Positions 42,339 to 50,911 of a stretch of 58,319 nucleotides of DNA are shown here, in pieces. The position numbers and the translations under genes were made by a program. The first letter of the stretch is position 1. Each line of letters starts with the position of its first letter. The stretch is taken from the NCBI GenBank assembly GCA_037131955.1, contig JBAXQC010000009.1, positions 1-58,319 on the forward strand, read 5' to 3'. The stretch comes from CAIMMJ01 sp037131955 (lineage in GTDB: Bacteria > Bacteroidota > Bacteroidia > UBA4408). The notes under the pieces are model-generated. The model was not told the DNA's origin, searched no databases, and saw only the letters and a list, made by a program, of their open reading frames with translations.

Positions 42339-43322
42339 TTATAACAAATTATTTTTTAGTACTTCTGCATTTAGTTGAGTGATACTAACAGGCACAACAC
42401 CTGATTGTTCGCAAACCAAACCACCAGATAAGTTTGAAATCTGTGCAATTTGTTCTTCATTTAATTTTGAAGCAATGCACAAAGCAGCTACCGAAATTAC
42501 TGTATCTCCAGCGCCTGAAACATCAAAAATGTTTCTGACATGTGCAGGAAAATGAAATGATTTTTTTTTATTAGCAATGTATATTCCTTTTTCAGAGAGC
42601 GTAACCATTAACATTTTGTTTTGAGATTTATTTAAAAAATCAAATGCAACTTTGTCCAACTGATGTTTTATTTCGGAATTATCAATTTTTAAATTAGTGC
42701 CTTCAGTAAACTCCTTTAAATTCGGTTTAAACAACGTAACATTTTTGTATAAATCAAAATTTTTCTTCTTGGGATCTACAACAACATCAACTTTATTTTT
42801 GTTAGCGATTTCAATTAATCTAGAAATAGTTTTTTGCGTAAGTGTTCCTTTGTTGTAATCTTCAATTATGGCTACGTCAATTTTAAACTTATTCAGATAA
42901 TTACTGAAAACGTCAATCAAAACATCTTCTTCTTTTTTAGGCAAATCTTCTGCTTTTTCTCTATCAATTCTAATTATTTGCTGATTATTGCTCATTACTC
43001 TGGTTTTAATTGTGGTAATGAGGTTTTGACTTTTCCTAAGACCTTGCAATGAAATATCTTCTTTTTGCAAAATATTTTCTAAAATTTCAGACGTTTTGTC
43101 TTTTCCAATAATAGAAACTAAAAGGGGAAAAGCCCCAAGTTTTTTTACATTAAGTGCAACGTTAGCAGCGCCTCCTAATCTGTATTCAGTAAAGGATTCT
43201 AGAAGAACAGGAACAGGAGCTTCGGGTGAAATTCTATCTACCTTTCCATGTATATATGCATCAATCATAACATCGCCCACAATTAAAACAGTTTTGTTTT
43301 TAAAGAGTGTATTCAGCGACAT
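42339..43322 (-). CDS. hldE1: D-glycero-beta-D-manno-heptose-7-phosphate kinase (PfkB/ribokinase family, kinase-only)
   Basis: The enzyme phosphorylates heptose-7-phosphate at O1 on the way to ADP-heptose for LPS. The 327-residue protein, from ATG 43322 (a GTG at 43346 would add eight residues and is less likely), shows LIVGDVMIDAYIHGKVDRISPEAPVPV, GGAANVALNVKKLGA and the catalytic GAGDT in the C-terminal block DVSGAGDTVISVAALC. The cytidylyltransferase half of bifunctional HldE is absent, so a separate adenylyltransferase is expected elsewhere. It abuts ubiE and lies after the aminotransferase gene. Confidence 0.9.
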   Translation of the reverse strand: MSLNTLFKNKTVLIVGDVMIDAYIHGKVDRISPEAPVPVLLESFTEYRLGGAANVALNVKKLGAFPLLVSIIGKDKTSEILENILQKEDISLQGLRKSQNLITTIKTRVMSNNQQIIRIDREKAEDLPKKEEDVLIDVFSNYLNKFKIDVAIIEDYNKGTLTQKTISRLIEIANKNKVDVVVDPKKKNFDLYKNVTLFKPNLKEFTEGTNLKIDNSEIKHQLDKVAFDFLNKSQNKMLMVTLSEKGIYIANKKKSFHFPAHVRNIFDVSGAGDTVISVAALCIASKLNEEQIAQISNLSGGLVCEQSGVVPVSITQLNAEVLKNNLL

Positions 43323-43350
43323 ATTTGTTGATTCTTTCCTTGCCACTTTT

Positions 43351-44565
43351 TTAGTTTAGTTTTGCCAGTGTTTCTTTTATTCTTTTTATAGATTCAATAA
43401 TATTTGCCTCAGAGCAAGCATACGAAAATCTAAAACAATTATCGTCGCCAAAGGCATCACCGGAAACTACCGCAACATGGCCAATTTCTAAAATAAACAT
43501 TGAAAAGTCGCTAGAATTATTGATGGTGTAATTATTATACTTTTTACCAAAATAGTAGGTGATATCCGGAAAAACATAAAAAGCACCTTGAGGATTATTA
43601 CATATTATACCTGGAATTTCTGACAATAATTTTAAAACCAAGGTTCTTCTTTTTGCAAATTCTTTTTGCATGGGTTCTAAAACTTTTACATTGGCACTAA
43701 CAGCGGCAAGGGCAGCTTTTTGAGAAATAGAACATGTTCCAGAGGTAAACTGACCTTGCATTTTTTCGCAAGCTTTTGCAATCCATAGTGGAGCGCCAAT
43801 GTAACCAATTCTCCAACCTGTCATGGCATAACCTTTAGAAACACCATTAACGGTTACAACATTGTTGTAAACAGATTCAAATTGTGCAATACTTTGATGA
43901 TTTCCTACATAATTAATGTGTTCATATATTTCATCAGAAATAATTATTATTTGTGGATATTTTTCCAGCACTTGAACCAGTTCCTTTAATTCATCAAAGC
44001 TATAAACAGAGCCCGATGGATTGCAAGGAGTAGAGAAAATTATCATCCTTGTTTTTTCTGATATTGCATCTTCTAACTGCTGTGCCGAAATTTTAAAATT
44101 TTGATTGATGTTGGTTTTTATTTCAACAGGAATTCCATCTGCTAATTTTATCAATTCAATATAACTAACCCAATATGGTGTGGGCACAATTACTTCCTCG
44201 CCTTCGTTAATTATGCTTAGTATAACATTTGCAATAGATTGTTTTGCACCCGTTGAAACCACAATTTGTTCTGGAGAATAAACTAAATTATTTTCTCTTT
44301 TAAATTTAGCAGAAATAGCTTGCCTTAAATCTAAGAATCCCGGCACAGGTGTATAATGAGTGAAATTAGCATCCATTGCCTCTTTTGCAGCATCTTTAAT
44401 AAATTGAGGTGTATCAAAGTCTGGTTCACCAATACTAAGGTTTATAACATTTATACCTTGTGCAGTCATTTCTCTACTTTTTCTTGCCATTGCAAGAGTT
44501 TGAGATTCTGATAATTTGTTTAACCTATCTGCAGGTTGATTTTTTTGAGCAAGATTTGTAGGCAT
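43351..44565 (-). CDS. Aspartate aminotransferase-type PLP enzyme (class I/II)
   Basis: The 404-residue fold-type I aminotransferase contains INLSIGEPDFDTP (about 40-52), VSTGAKQSIANVIL, the PLP-ring contacts SDEIYEHI (about 204-211), and the Schiff-base lysine in VNGVSKGYAMTGWRIGYIGAP (about 228-248), followed by FRFSYACSEANI with the substrate-carboxylate arginine. The sequence type is the aspartate/prephenate aminotransferase 1-beta group, so aspartate is the likely amino donor. It is the first gene of the minus-strand group with hldE1, ubiE and porT. Confidence 0.92.
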   Translation of the reverse strand: MPTNLAQKNQPADRLNKLSESQTLAMARKSREMTAQGINVINLSIGEPDFDTPQFIKDAAKEAMDANFTHYTPVPGFLDLRQAISAKFKRENNLVYSPEQIVVSTGAKQSIANVILSIINEGEEVIVPTPYWVSYIELIKLADGIPVEIKTNINQNFKISAQQLEDAISEKTRMIIFSTPCNPSGSVYSFDELKELVQVLEKYPQIIIISDEIYEHINYVGNHQSIAQFESVYNNVVTVNGVSKGYAMTGWRIGYIGAPLWIAKACEKMQGQFTSGTCSISQKAALAAVSANVKVLEPMQKEFAKRRTLVLKLLSEIPGIICNNPQGAFYVFPDITYYFGKKYNNYTINNSSDFSMFILEIGHVAVVSGDAFGDDNCFRFSYACSEANIIESIKRIKETLAKLN

Positions 44566-45048
44566 TAAGCTTTTATTTATTGAAACTTTTTAGTTTTAAA
44601 GACTGCGAAAATACTATATTTTTAATAGTTAGTAGTTTTGAAGTATGAATTTACAAAAGCCAAGTTATTAACTTTCTTGTTTTAATAAATTTTTACACAA
44701 AAGATTTCTTTGATTGCTTCTTCAAAAATAATGCAAGTAGAACTGCCGTTTTTGAAAACAAATTATTTATGAAAAAATTATCACTGCTTTCAATAGCAAC
44801 TTAATTTATCTTAAGATTTTTTGAGCCTGCAAATAAATAACACCTGCGTTAGTAATGTAAATTATTAAATTTTAACTACATGTTACGAATACAAAAAAGT
44901 TAAAAAAGCTTATGCAATAGATTTGTTTTAAGCTTAAAGAACTTCTTATGATCTTTTTAGCCGTAGTTCTTGCTCTTAAAAGTAAGAATAACTTAATTCT
45001 ATAAAACCACTAAATTTATCTCTGTCTTTTTTTTTGTATCCTTGCCAA
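44566..45048. other. 483-base divergent spacer
   Basis: The region holds both divergent promoters for the aminotransferase cluster (minus) and the MauE-thioredoxin gene (plus). TATTTTCG on the minus strand (about 44607-44615) is a one-mismatch -7 candidate. A 12-codon plus-strand frame starting MKKLSLLSIAT (near 44768) is too short to call. No RNA gene or repeat was seen. Confidence 0.4.
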
Positions 45049-45972
45049 ATGAAATTAATTGCAATTATTTGTTCAATTTTATTAGGTGGGGTTTTTATTT
45101 TTTCTGCAATTGTTAAACTTTTTCCTGTAGAGCTTTTTGAATACACTTTTGTGGAGATGGGAGTCTCTAATTGGAAATTCTCTCCAATAATTGCGAGGCT
45201 GTTTATTGGTTTTGAATGGTTTTTAGGTAGCTTGTTACTTTTTAATAGTTGGGGTAGAAGAAAAGAAGTGGCCATTTTGGGAATTCTATTGCTTTTGTTT
45301 TTCACTGCTTATTTAATTTTTCAACTCATAAATCAGGGTAATACAGGAAATTGCGGATGTTTTGGTAGTTTTATAAAAATGACGCCTGCAGAGTCTATAC
45401 TAAAAAATAGTTTATTAATTCTTCTTTTTATTCCAATAATTGTTTCAGATTTCAAGGGCTTGTGGTTTAAGAAAATTTTGTTTTTGAGTACCTTTTTGTT
45501 TTTGTTTTCATTTATTATGCCATTTGTTTTAAATCCTTTGGGCTATGCTCAGTTTCCTGAAAGTACTTTAAAAGGCGATGAATTATTTTTAGATGAAGTT
45601 TATAAATTGGAAGAAAATAAAAAACCCAAAATTGAACTTAGAAAAGGGAAGCATTTAATTTCTTTTATGAGTGCTACATGCCCTCATTGTATATTAGCAG
45701 GATATAAATTACATATCTTCAAAAAAAATAATCCTAATTTATCTATGTACATATTTTTAAATGGAGATTCTTTAGATGCAAAAAAGTTTTTTGAGGAAAC
45801 AAAAGCCAAAAATATTCCAAATTCGATGATGAGTGTTAAAGATGGTTTTGTGCAAAATGCAGGTAACTCTTTTCCTTCAATTTATATGGTAAAAGACAAT
45901 GTAATTGAGCAAAGAAAAAAATATGTAACTATAAGTCAGAAAGAAATAGAGGAGTGGATTTCAAAAAAATAA
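45049..45972 (+). CDS. MauE/DoxX-like membrane protein fused to a periplasmic thioredoxin-like domain
   Basis: The 307-residue protein starts at ATG 45049 (a TTG 15 bases earlier is in frame). Residues 1-135 form four membrane spans of the MauE/DoxX type with GNTGNCGCFGSF (98-108), the typical CxC motif of that family. A fifth span lies near 141-161. The C-terminal part is a thioredoxin-like domain with the redox pair CPHC (211-214) in SFMSATCPHCILAGYK and a cis-proline region NSFPSIYMV. It could therefore pass electrons across the membrane to a periplasmic dithiol partner. The gene is convergent with clpB. Confidence 0.83.
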   Translation: MKLIAIICSILLGGVFIFSAIVKLFPVELFEYTFVEMGVSNWKFSPIIARLFIGFEWFLGSLLLFNSWGRRKEVAILGILLLLFFTAYLIFQLINQGNTGNCGCFGSFIKMTPAESILKNSLLILLFIPIIVSDFKGLWFKKILFLSTFLFLFSFIMPFVLNPLGYAQFPESTLKGDELFLDEVYKLEENKKPKIELRKGKHLISFMSATCPHCILAGYKLHIFKKNNPNLSMYIFLNGDSLDAKKFFEETKAKNIPNSMMSVKDGFVQNAGNSFPSIYMVKDNVIEQRKKYVTISQKEIEEWISKK

Positions 45973-45994
45973 GGAACCAATTAATTTGATTCCT
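45972..45994. terminator. Candidate bidirectional terminator between MauE-Trx gene and clpB
   Basis: AGGAACCAA (45972-45980) and TTGATTCCT (45986-45994) form a 9-bp stem with one mismatch and a 5-base loop in the 44-base gap between two convergent genes. The plus side is followed by CATTTTAAA and the minus side by TTATTTTTTTG, which suits minus-strand termination best. Confidence 0.6.
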
Positions 45995-46016
45995 CATTTT
46001 AAACTATTGAAAATAA

Positions 46017-48680
46017 TTAGTTGAAAGAATTTTTCTCTGCTTCAATTTGGTTTCTAAAAACTATTTCTTGGTCAAATAAATCAATCACAATTTGTTGACC
46101 TTTTTCAAATTTCCCTTTCAAAAGTTCTTTAGAAAGTTCATTAACAATTTTCTTTTGCAATAATCTTTTTATTGGTCTAGCTCCGTATTGCGGATCATAG
46201 CCTAATTGTGAAAGCCAATCTATCGCTTCATTAGTAAAACTTAAATGTATTTCTTGTTTTTCTAATGTTTTAGCAATTTGTTTTAATTGCATTTTTACAA
46301 TTACTGTTACTTCGTCTCTTTGCAATGGAGCAAACATTATTGTTTCGTCAATTCTATTTAAGAATTCTGGACGGATAGATTTTTTTAGTAATTCAAAAAC
46401 TTCAATTTTTGTTTTTGCTAATAATTCTTCTTTATTGTCCTCGTTCATTTCTTCAAACCTTTCTTGAATAATCTGTGAACCCATATTTGAAGTCATTATA
46501 ACAATGGTATTTTTAAAGTTTACAACTCTTCCTTTATTATCTGTTAGTCTTCCGTCATCTAACACTTGAAGTAAAATATTAAAAACATCGGGATTAGCTT
46601 TTTCAATTTCATCTAACAATACAACTGAATAGGGTTTTCTTCTTATTGCTTCGGTTAATTGGCCACCTTCGTCGTAGCCAACGTATCCTGGAGGTGCACC
46701 AACCAAGCGGCTAACAGTATGTTTTTCTTGGTATTCGCTCATGTCAATTCTTGTCATTGCTGCTTCAGAATTAAATAAATAGTCTGCCAATGCTTTGGCT
46801 AATTCTGTTTTTCCAACGCCGGTGGTTCCTAAAAAAATAAACGAGCCAATTGGTTTTTTAGGATCTTGTAGTCCAGCTCTGCTTCTTCTAACTGCATCAG
46901 ATATGGCTTCAATAGCATCGTTTTGTCCCACCACTCTTTTGTGTAATTCTTCTTCCAGATTTAATAATTTTTCTTTTTCACTTTCCATCATTTTATTCAC
47001 TGGTATTCCTGTCCAGCGTGCAACAACTCCTGCAATATCGTCGGAATCTACTTCTTCTTTTATTAGCTGTTTTCCTTCTATTTGAAGCTCTAAAAGTTTG
47101 GCTTTAAATGCATCTAATGTAGTTTCACTCTCTTTTATTTTGCCATATCTTATTTCTGCTACTTTGCCGTAATCGCCTGTTCTTTCTGCTTGCTCGGCTT
47201 GTAGTTTAAAGTTTTCTAATTGTTCTTTAGTTTTTTGGATGCCTTCAACAACATCTTTTTCTTGTTGCCACTTTGCTTTTAAAGAATTTTTTTCATCATT
47301 AAGCTCTGCTAAATCTTTGTTTATATTATTTAATCTCTTTTCATTTATCTTTTGAGCACTAGAGTTTTCTGCATCTTTTGCATAATCTATTTCACGCAAA
47401 ATGGCCTCACGTTCAATTTCTAGCTGGCGAATTTTTCTTTCCATTTCATCCAATTCTATAGGCATAGAATTTATTTCCATTCTAAGTTTTGATGCTGCTT
47501 CATCAATTAAGTCAATTGCTTTATCAGGCAAAAAACGATCGTTAATGTAGCGCTGAGAAAGTTCGACTGCAGCAATAATTGCCTCATCTTTTATTCTTAC
47601 TTTATGATGAATTTCATAGCTACCTTTTATTCCTCTTAGTATAGAAATTGCATCTTCGGCAGATGGTTCATCTACCAAAACCTTTTGAAATCTTCTTTCT
47701 AATGCTTTGTCTTTTTCGAAATATTTTTGATATTCTGTTAGGGTTGTTGCACCAATTGCTCTTAACTCTCCTCTTGCTAATGCAGGTTTTAAAATATTTG
47801 CGGCATCCATAGCGCCTTCGCCACCACCAGCTCCAACCAGTGTGTGAATTTCATCTATAAATAAAATTATTTCGCCATCTGCAGAAATTACTTCTTTAAC
47901 CACTGCTTTTAATCTTTCTTCAAATTCTCCTTTGTATTTTGCACCGGCAACCAAAGCGCTCATGTCTAAGGAGAAAATTTGTTTTGATTTTAAATTTTCA
48001 GGAACGTCTCCATTAATTATTCTATGGGCTAAACCTTCAGCAATTGCGGTTTTTCCAACACCAGGTTCACCAATTAATATGGGGTTATTTTTTGTTCTTC
48101 GTGATAATATTTGAAGTACTCTTCTTATTTCTTCGTCACGGCCAATAACAGGGTCAAGTTTTCCTTTTTTTGCTTGTTCATTTAAATTTGTGGCATATTT
48201 ATTTAATGAATTGTAAGTTTCTTCGGCAGAAGCAGATGTAACGTTGCTGCCTTTGCGAAGTTCTACAATAGCATTTTTTAGATCTTTTTCATTTATACCT
48301 GCATCTTTTAATTGTTGGCTTATTGTATCTTTTGCAGTAAGGATAGCAAGAAGTAAATGTTCTATAGAAACAAATTCATCTTTAAACTCTGCAAGTCTGT
48401 TATTTGCGTTTAATAGAGCCTGGTTTAAAGTTTTAGATAAATAGGGCTCAGTTCCTTCTGACTTGGGAAATGATTCAATTGTTTTGTCTATAATTTTCGA
48501 AATTAAACCAAGGTTTACATTTAGTTTTTTGAATAAAAAAGGAGTAACGTTTTCATCTACATTTATTATTCCTTTTAGTAAATGTGCTGTTTCTATTGAT
48601 TGATTTTTATTTATAGCAGCAATTTGCATTGCATTTTGAACTGCCTCTTGAGATTTGATTGTGTAGTTATTGAAGTTCAT
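46017..48680 (-). CDS. clpB: ATP-dependent chaperone ClpB
   Basis: ClpB disaggregates proteins with DnaK. The 887-residue protein contains the N-terminal Clp repeat (1-150), the first AAA+ module with Walker A IGEPGVGKTAIAEGLA and Walker B LFIDEIHTLVGAGG. The middle coiled-coil (about 410-530, ELDEMERKIRQLEIEREAILREI...) that distinguishes ClpB from ClpA/C follows, then the second AAA+ module with GTTGVGKTELAKALA and VVLLDEIEKANPDVF. There is no ClpP-binding tripeptide. The length is slightly above the usual 860-870 residues. It appears monocistronic and ends opposite the MauE-Trx gene. Confidence 0.97.
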   Translation of the reverse strand: MNFNNYTIKSQEAVQNAMQIAAINKNQSIETAHLLKGIINVDENVTPFLFKKLNVNLGLISKIIDKTIESFPKSEGTEPYLSKTLNQALLNANNRLAEFKDEFVSIEHLLLAILTAKDTISQQLKDAGINEKDLKNAIVELRKGSNVTSASAEETYNSLNKYATNLNEQAKKGKLDPVIGRDEEIRRVLQILSRRTKNNPILIGEPGVGKTAIAEGLAHRIINGDVPENLKSKQIFSLDMSALVAGAKYKGEFEERLKAVVKEVISADGEIILFIDEIHTLVGAGGGEGAMDAANILKPALARGELRAIGATTLTEYQKYFEKDKALERRFQKVLVDEPSAEDAISILRGIKGSYEIHHKVRIKDEAIIAAVELSQRYINDRFLPDKAIDLIDEAASKLRMEINSMPIELDEMERKIRQLEIEREAILREIDYAKDAENSSAQKINEKRLNNINKDLAELNDEKNSLKAKWQQEKDVVEGIQKTKEQLENFKLQAEQAERTGDYGKVAEIRYGKIKESETTLDAFKAKLLELQIEGKQLIKEEVDSDDIAGVVARWTGIPVNKMMESEKEKLLNLEEELHKRVVGQNDAIEAISDAVRRSRAGLQDPKKPIGSFIFLGTTGVGKTELAKALADYLFNSEAAMTRIDMSEYQEKHTVSRLVGAPPGYVGYDEGGQLTEAIRRKPYSVVLLDEIEKANPDVFNILLQVLDDGRLTDNKGRVVNFKNTIVIMTSNMGSQIIQERFEEMNEDNKEELLAKTKIEVFELLKKSIRPEFLNRIDETIMFAPLQRDEVTVIVKMQLKQIAKTLEKQEIHLSFTNEAIDWLSQLGYDPQYGARPIKRLLQKKIVNELSKELLKGKFEKGQQIVIDLFDQEIVFRNQIEAEKNSFN

Positions 48681-48913
48681 TGTTTTTATTTTTTATTCTT
48701 ATTTCCTCAATAACAATACCTTTAAAATATTTCGGAAATAATGGCTTAATTTTAACATTTAAACTGAATAAATGTCTTGAAACGTTTATATATTAGGAGG
48801 TTTTGGCAAATTATGCAACAAAAAAATCTTACAAGAGGTATAATATTAATGCTAAAAAACATTTACCTTTCCCGAATGTTATTAAATAAATTACAACAAT
48901 CTAACCATTTAAA

Positions 48914-50854
48914 ATGAAGAAAATCTTTATTTTTATTTTATCAATATCCAGTATAATTTTTCTTTCATCATTGTATGAAACTCAACCCATTCAAAAAAAA
49001 TACCACAACCAAGAAGAACTGAGACAACTTCAACAGAGTATTCATGCAGTTCCTATAGATTCTAACGAATATTTTTTGACTAGTGTGAGGTGCAGAGGCT
49101 GTCATGGTTATGACCTTCAAGGTTTGGCTAACGTAACAGAGGCTGGCGAAGACGTTAATTTGTATGATGATTGGGAAACTTCAATGATGGGACTCTCTGG
49201 AATGGATCCTTTGTGGAGAGCAAAAGTAAGTCATGAAGTTGCAACAAATCCGGGGCATGGAAATGAATTACAAACACTCTGTACGAGCTGTCATTCTCCT
49301 ATGGGGCATTTTACAGCAATGTTTAAAAATCAGCCTCATTATACTTTAAATGAATTGTACAACGATTCACTGGGGAAAAATGGAGTAGCCTGCATGAGTT
49401 GTCATTCAATTAAAGACGAAGGTTTAGGAACAAGATTCACTGGCAACATTCCATATGATACAAACAATGTTGCAAATGGTCCATTTCCGGGTCCAATGAT
49501 TGGTCCAATGCAATTGTATGTAGGATTAATTCCACATTATGCTCCGCATGTTAGCGAAGGAAGTTTCTGTTCGCCATGCCACACACTCATAAGCAACACT
49601 GTTGATTTGCAAGGTAACGCCACAGGAGGTACGTTTGTAGAACAGGCAACTTATCACGAGTGGGTAAATAGTAGTTATCCTCAGCAAGGAATTACTTGCC
49701 AAACTTGTCACATGCCCAAAATAGAAGAGCCCATAAAAATAGCGAATGGATATCAATCTTTACAAGGTAGAGCTCCTTTTAACAAGCATTCTTTTGCAGG
49801 TGCTAACTCCTTTATGGTTAATTTAATCAAACAAAATAAAAATCAAATAGGAGTAGGGGCATCAGATGCAAATTTTGATTCTACTCTTACTGCAATTAAT
49901 CGTTTGTTAAAGCAACAAACTTTAGATGTTACAACTGAAATTGAATCTGTTATACAAGATACATTATCAATAAACGTGGCTCTGCAAAACAAGGCAGGTC
50001 ATAAATTTCCTTCTGGCTATCCTGCAAGAAGAGCAGTTTTGCAAGTAATTGCAATAAAAGAAAATGGGGATACACTTTTTGCATCTGGTCTATTTGATGC
50101 AAATGGAGAATTTATTAACGTTAATAACCCTTACGAACCTCATTACAATTCAATTAATAATCCCAATCAGGTTCAGGTTTATGAAATGATTTTAAGCGAT
50201 GTAAATGGAAATAGGACAACAGTATTAGAACGATCTGCTTATTCTTTAAAAGATAATAGAATTCCACCTGTTGGATTTACCACGCAGCACAGCACATATG
50301 ATACTGCCAAAATTGTAGGTGGTGCTTTTGATGATTCAAATTTTAATAAAAACAATGGAATAGAAGGCACAGGTAAAGACTTAGTTAACTACAAAATTTC
50401 ACTGGGAGGTTATCAGGGCAATGTAAATGTTTTTGCAAAGGTGTATTATCAAAGTGTACCTTCTTATTGGTTAAGTGAAATGTTTAATTTTAATACACCT
50501 GAAATTTCGGCTTGGCAAAATTATTACAATGCATCAAATAAATTACCTGTTTATGTGTCCGGAGATTCTATTCAAAATATAAATGTTTCAACATTTATTA
50601 AAAATAAAAATCTAGAAAATTTCATTTCAATTTATCCAAACCCAAGTTATGAAAGTAATACTTTTATTTCGTTTCACGGTTTAATTGTAGATAAAATAGA
50701 AATATTTGATAGTGCTGGAAAGCTTATATTTACTGATAATAGTAAGCTTTTTCCAGGAACTTATCCTCTAACGTTGGGTTCAAAAAAAGGAACATATTTT
50801 ATTAAATTAAAAACTAATAATGGAATGTTCATTAAAAAACTTTTAAAGCTGTAA
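48914..50854 (+). CDS. Pentahaem cytochrome c with type A T9SS C-terminal domain
   Basis: The 646-residue product has a signal peptide (MKKIFIFILSISSIIFLSSL) and five CxxCH haem-attachment sites: CRGCH (60-64), CTSCH (123-127), CMSCH (160-164), CSPCH (219-223) and CQTCH (262-266). The segment 340-560 is a beta-rich domain with the NKAGHKFPSGYPARRAV element seen in multihaem cytochromes. The last 72 residues (ISIYPNPSYESNTFISF...KIEIFDSAGKLIF...KGTYFIKLKTNNGMFIKKLLKL) are a type A T9SS sorting domain. The protein should thus be a haem protein at the cell surface or secreted. The adjacent T9SS FG-GAP gene starts 57 bases downstream. Confidence 0.87.
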   Translation: MKKIFIFILSISSIIFLSSLYETQPIQKKYHNQEELRQLQQSIHAVPIDSNEYFLTSVRCRGCHGYDLQGLANVTEAGEDVNLYDDWETSMMGLSGMDPLWRAKVSHEVATNPGHGNELQTLCTSCHSPMGHFTAMFKNQPHYTLNELYNDSLGKNGVACMSCHSIKDEGLGTRFTGNIPYDTNNVANGPFPGPMIGPMQLYVGLIPHYAPHVSEGSFCSPCHTLISNTVDLQGNATGGTFVEQATYHEWVNSSYPQQGITCQTCHMPKIEEPIKIANGYQSLQGRAPFNKHSFAGANSFMVNLIKQNKNQIGVGASDANFDSTLTAINRLLKQQTLDVTTEIESVIQDTLSINVALQNKAGHKFPSGYPARRAVLQVIAIKENGDTLFASGLFDANGEFINVNNPYEPHYNSINNPNQVQVYEMILSDVNGNRTTVLERSAYSLKDNRIPPVGFTTQHSTYDTAKIVGGAFDDSNFNKNNGIEGTGKDLVNYKISLGGYQGNVNVFAKVYYQSVPSYWLSEMFNFNTPEISAWQNYYNASNKLPVYVSGDSIQNINVSTFIKNKNLENFISIYPNPSYESNTFISFHGLIVDKIEIFDSAGKLIFTDNSKLFPGTYPLTLGSKKGTYFIKLKTNNGMFIKKLLKL

Positions 50855-50871
50855 ACTAAATTATACATTTG
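50841..50871 (+). promoter_or_regulatory. Candidate promoter of the FG-GAP gene
   Basis: TTTT (50841-50844, three of four to TTTG) and TACATTTG (50864-50871, exact TAnnTTTG) are 19 bases apart, overlapping the cytochrome stop codon, with the -7 box 40 bases before the ATG at 50912. Confidence 0.45.
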
Positions 50872-50911
50872 CCTTAAACATTAAAAAAACTAAAAACAAA
50901 ATAAATTAAAA

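Noticed and set aside
44976..45305. 109-codon minus-strand frame
   Set aside because: Antisense to the MauE-thioredoxin gene, whose CxC and CPHC motifs make the plus strand the coding one.
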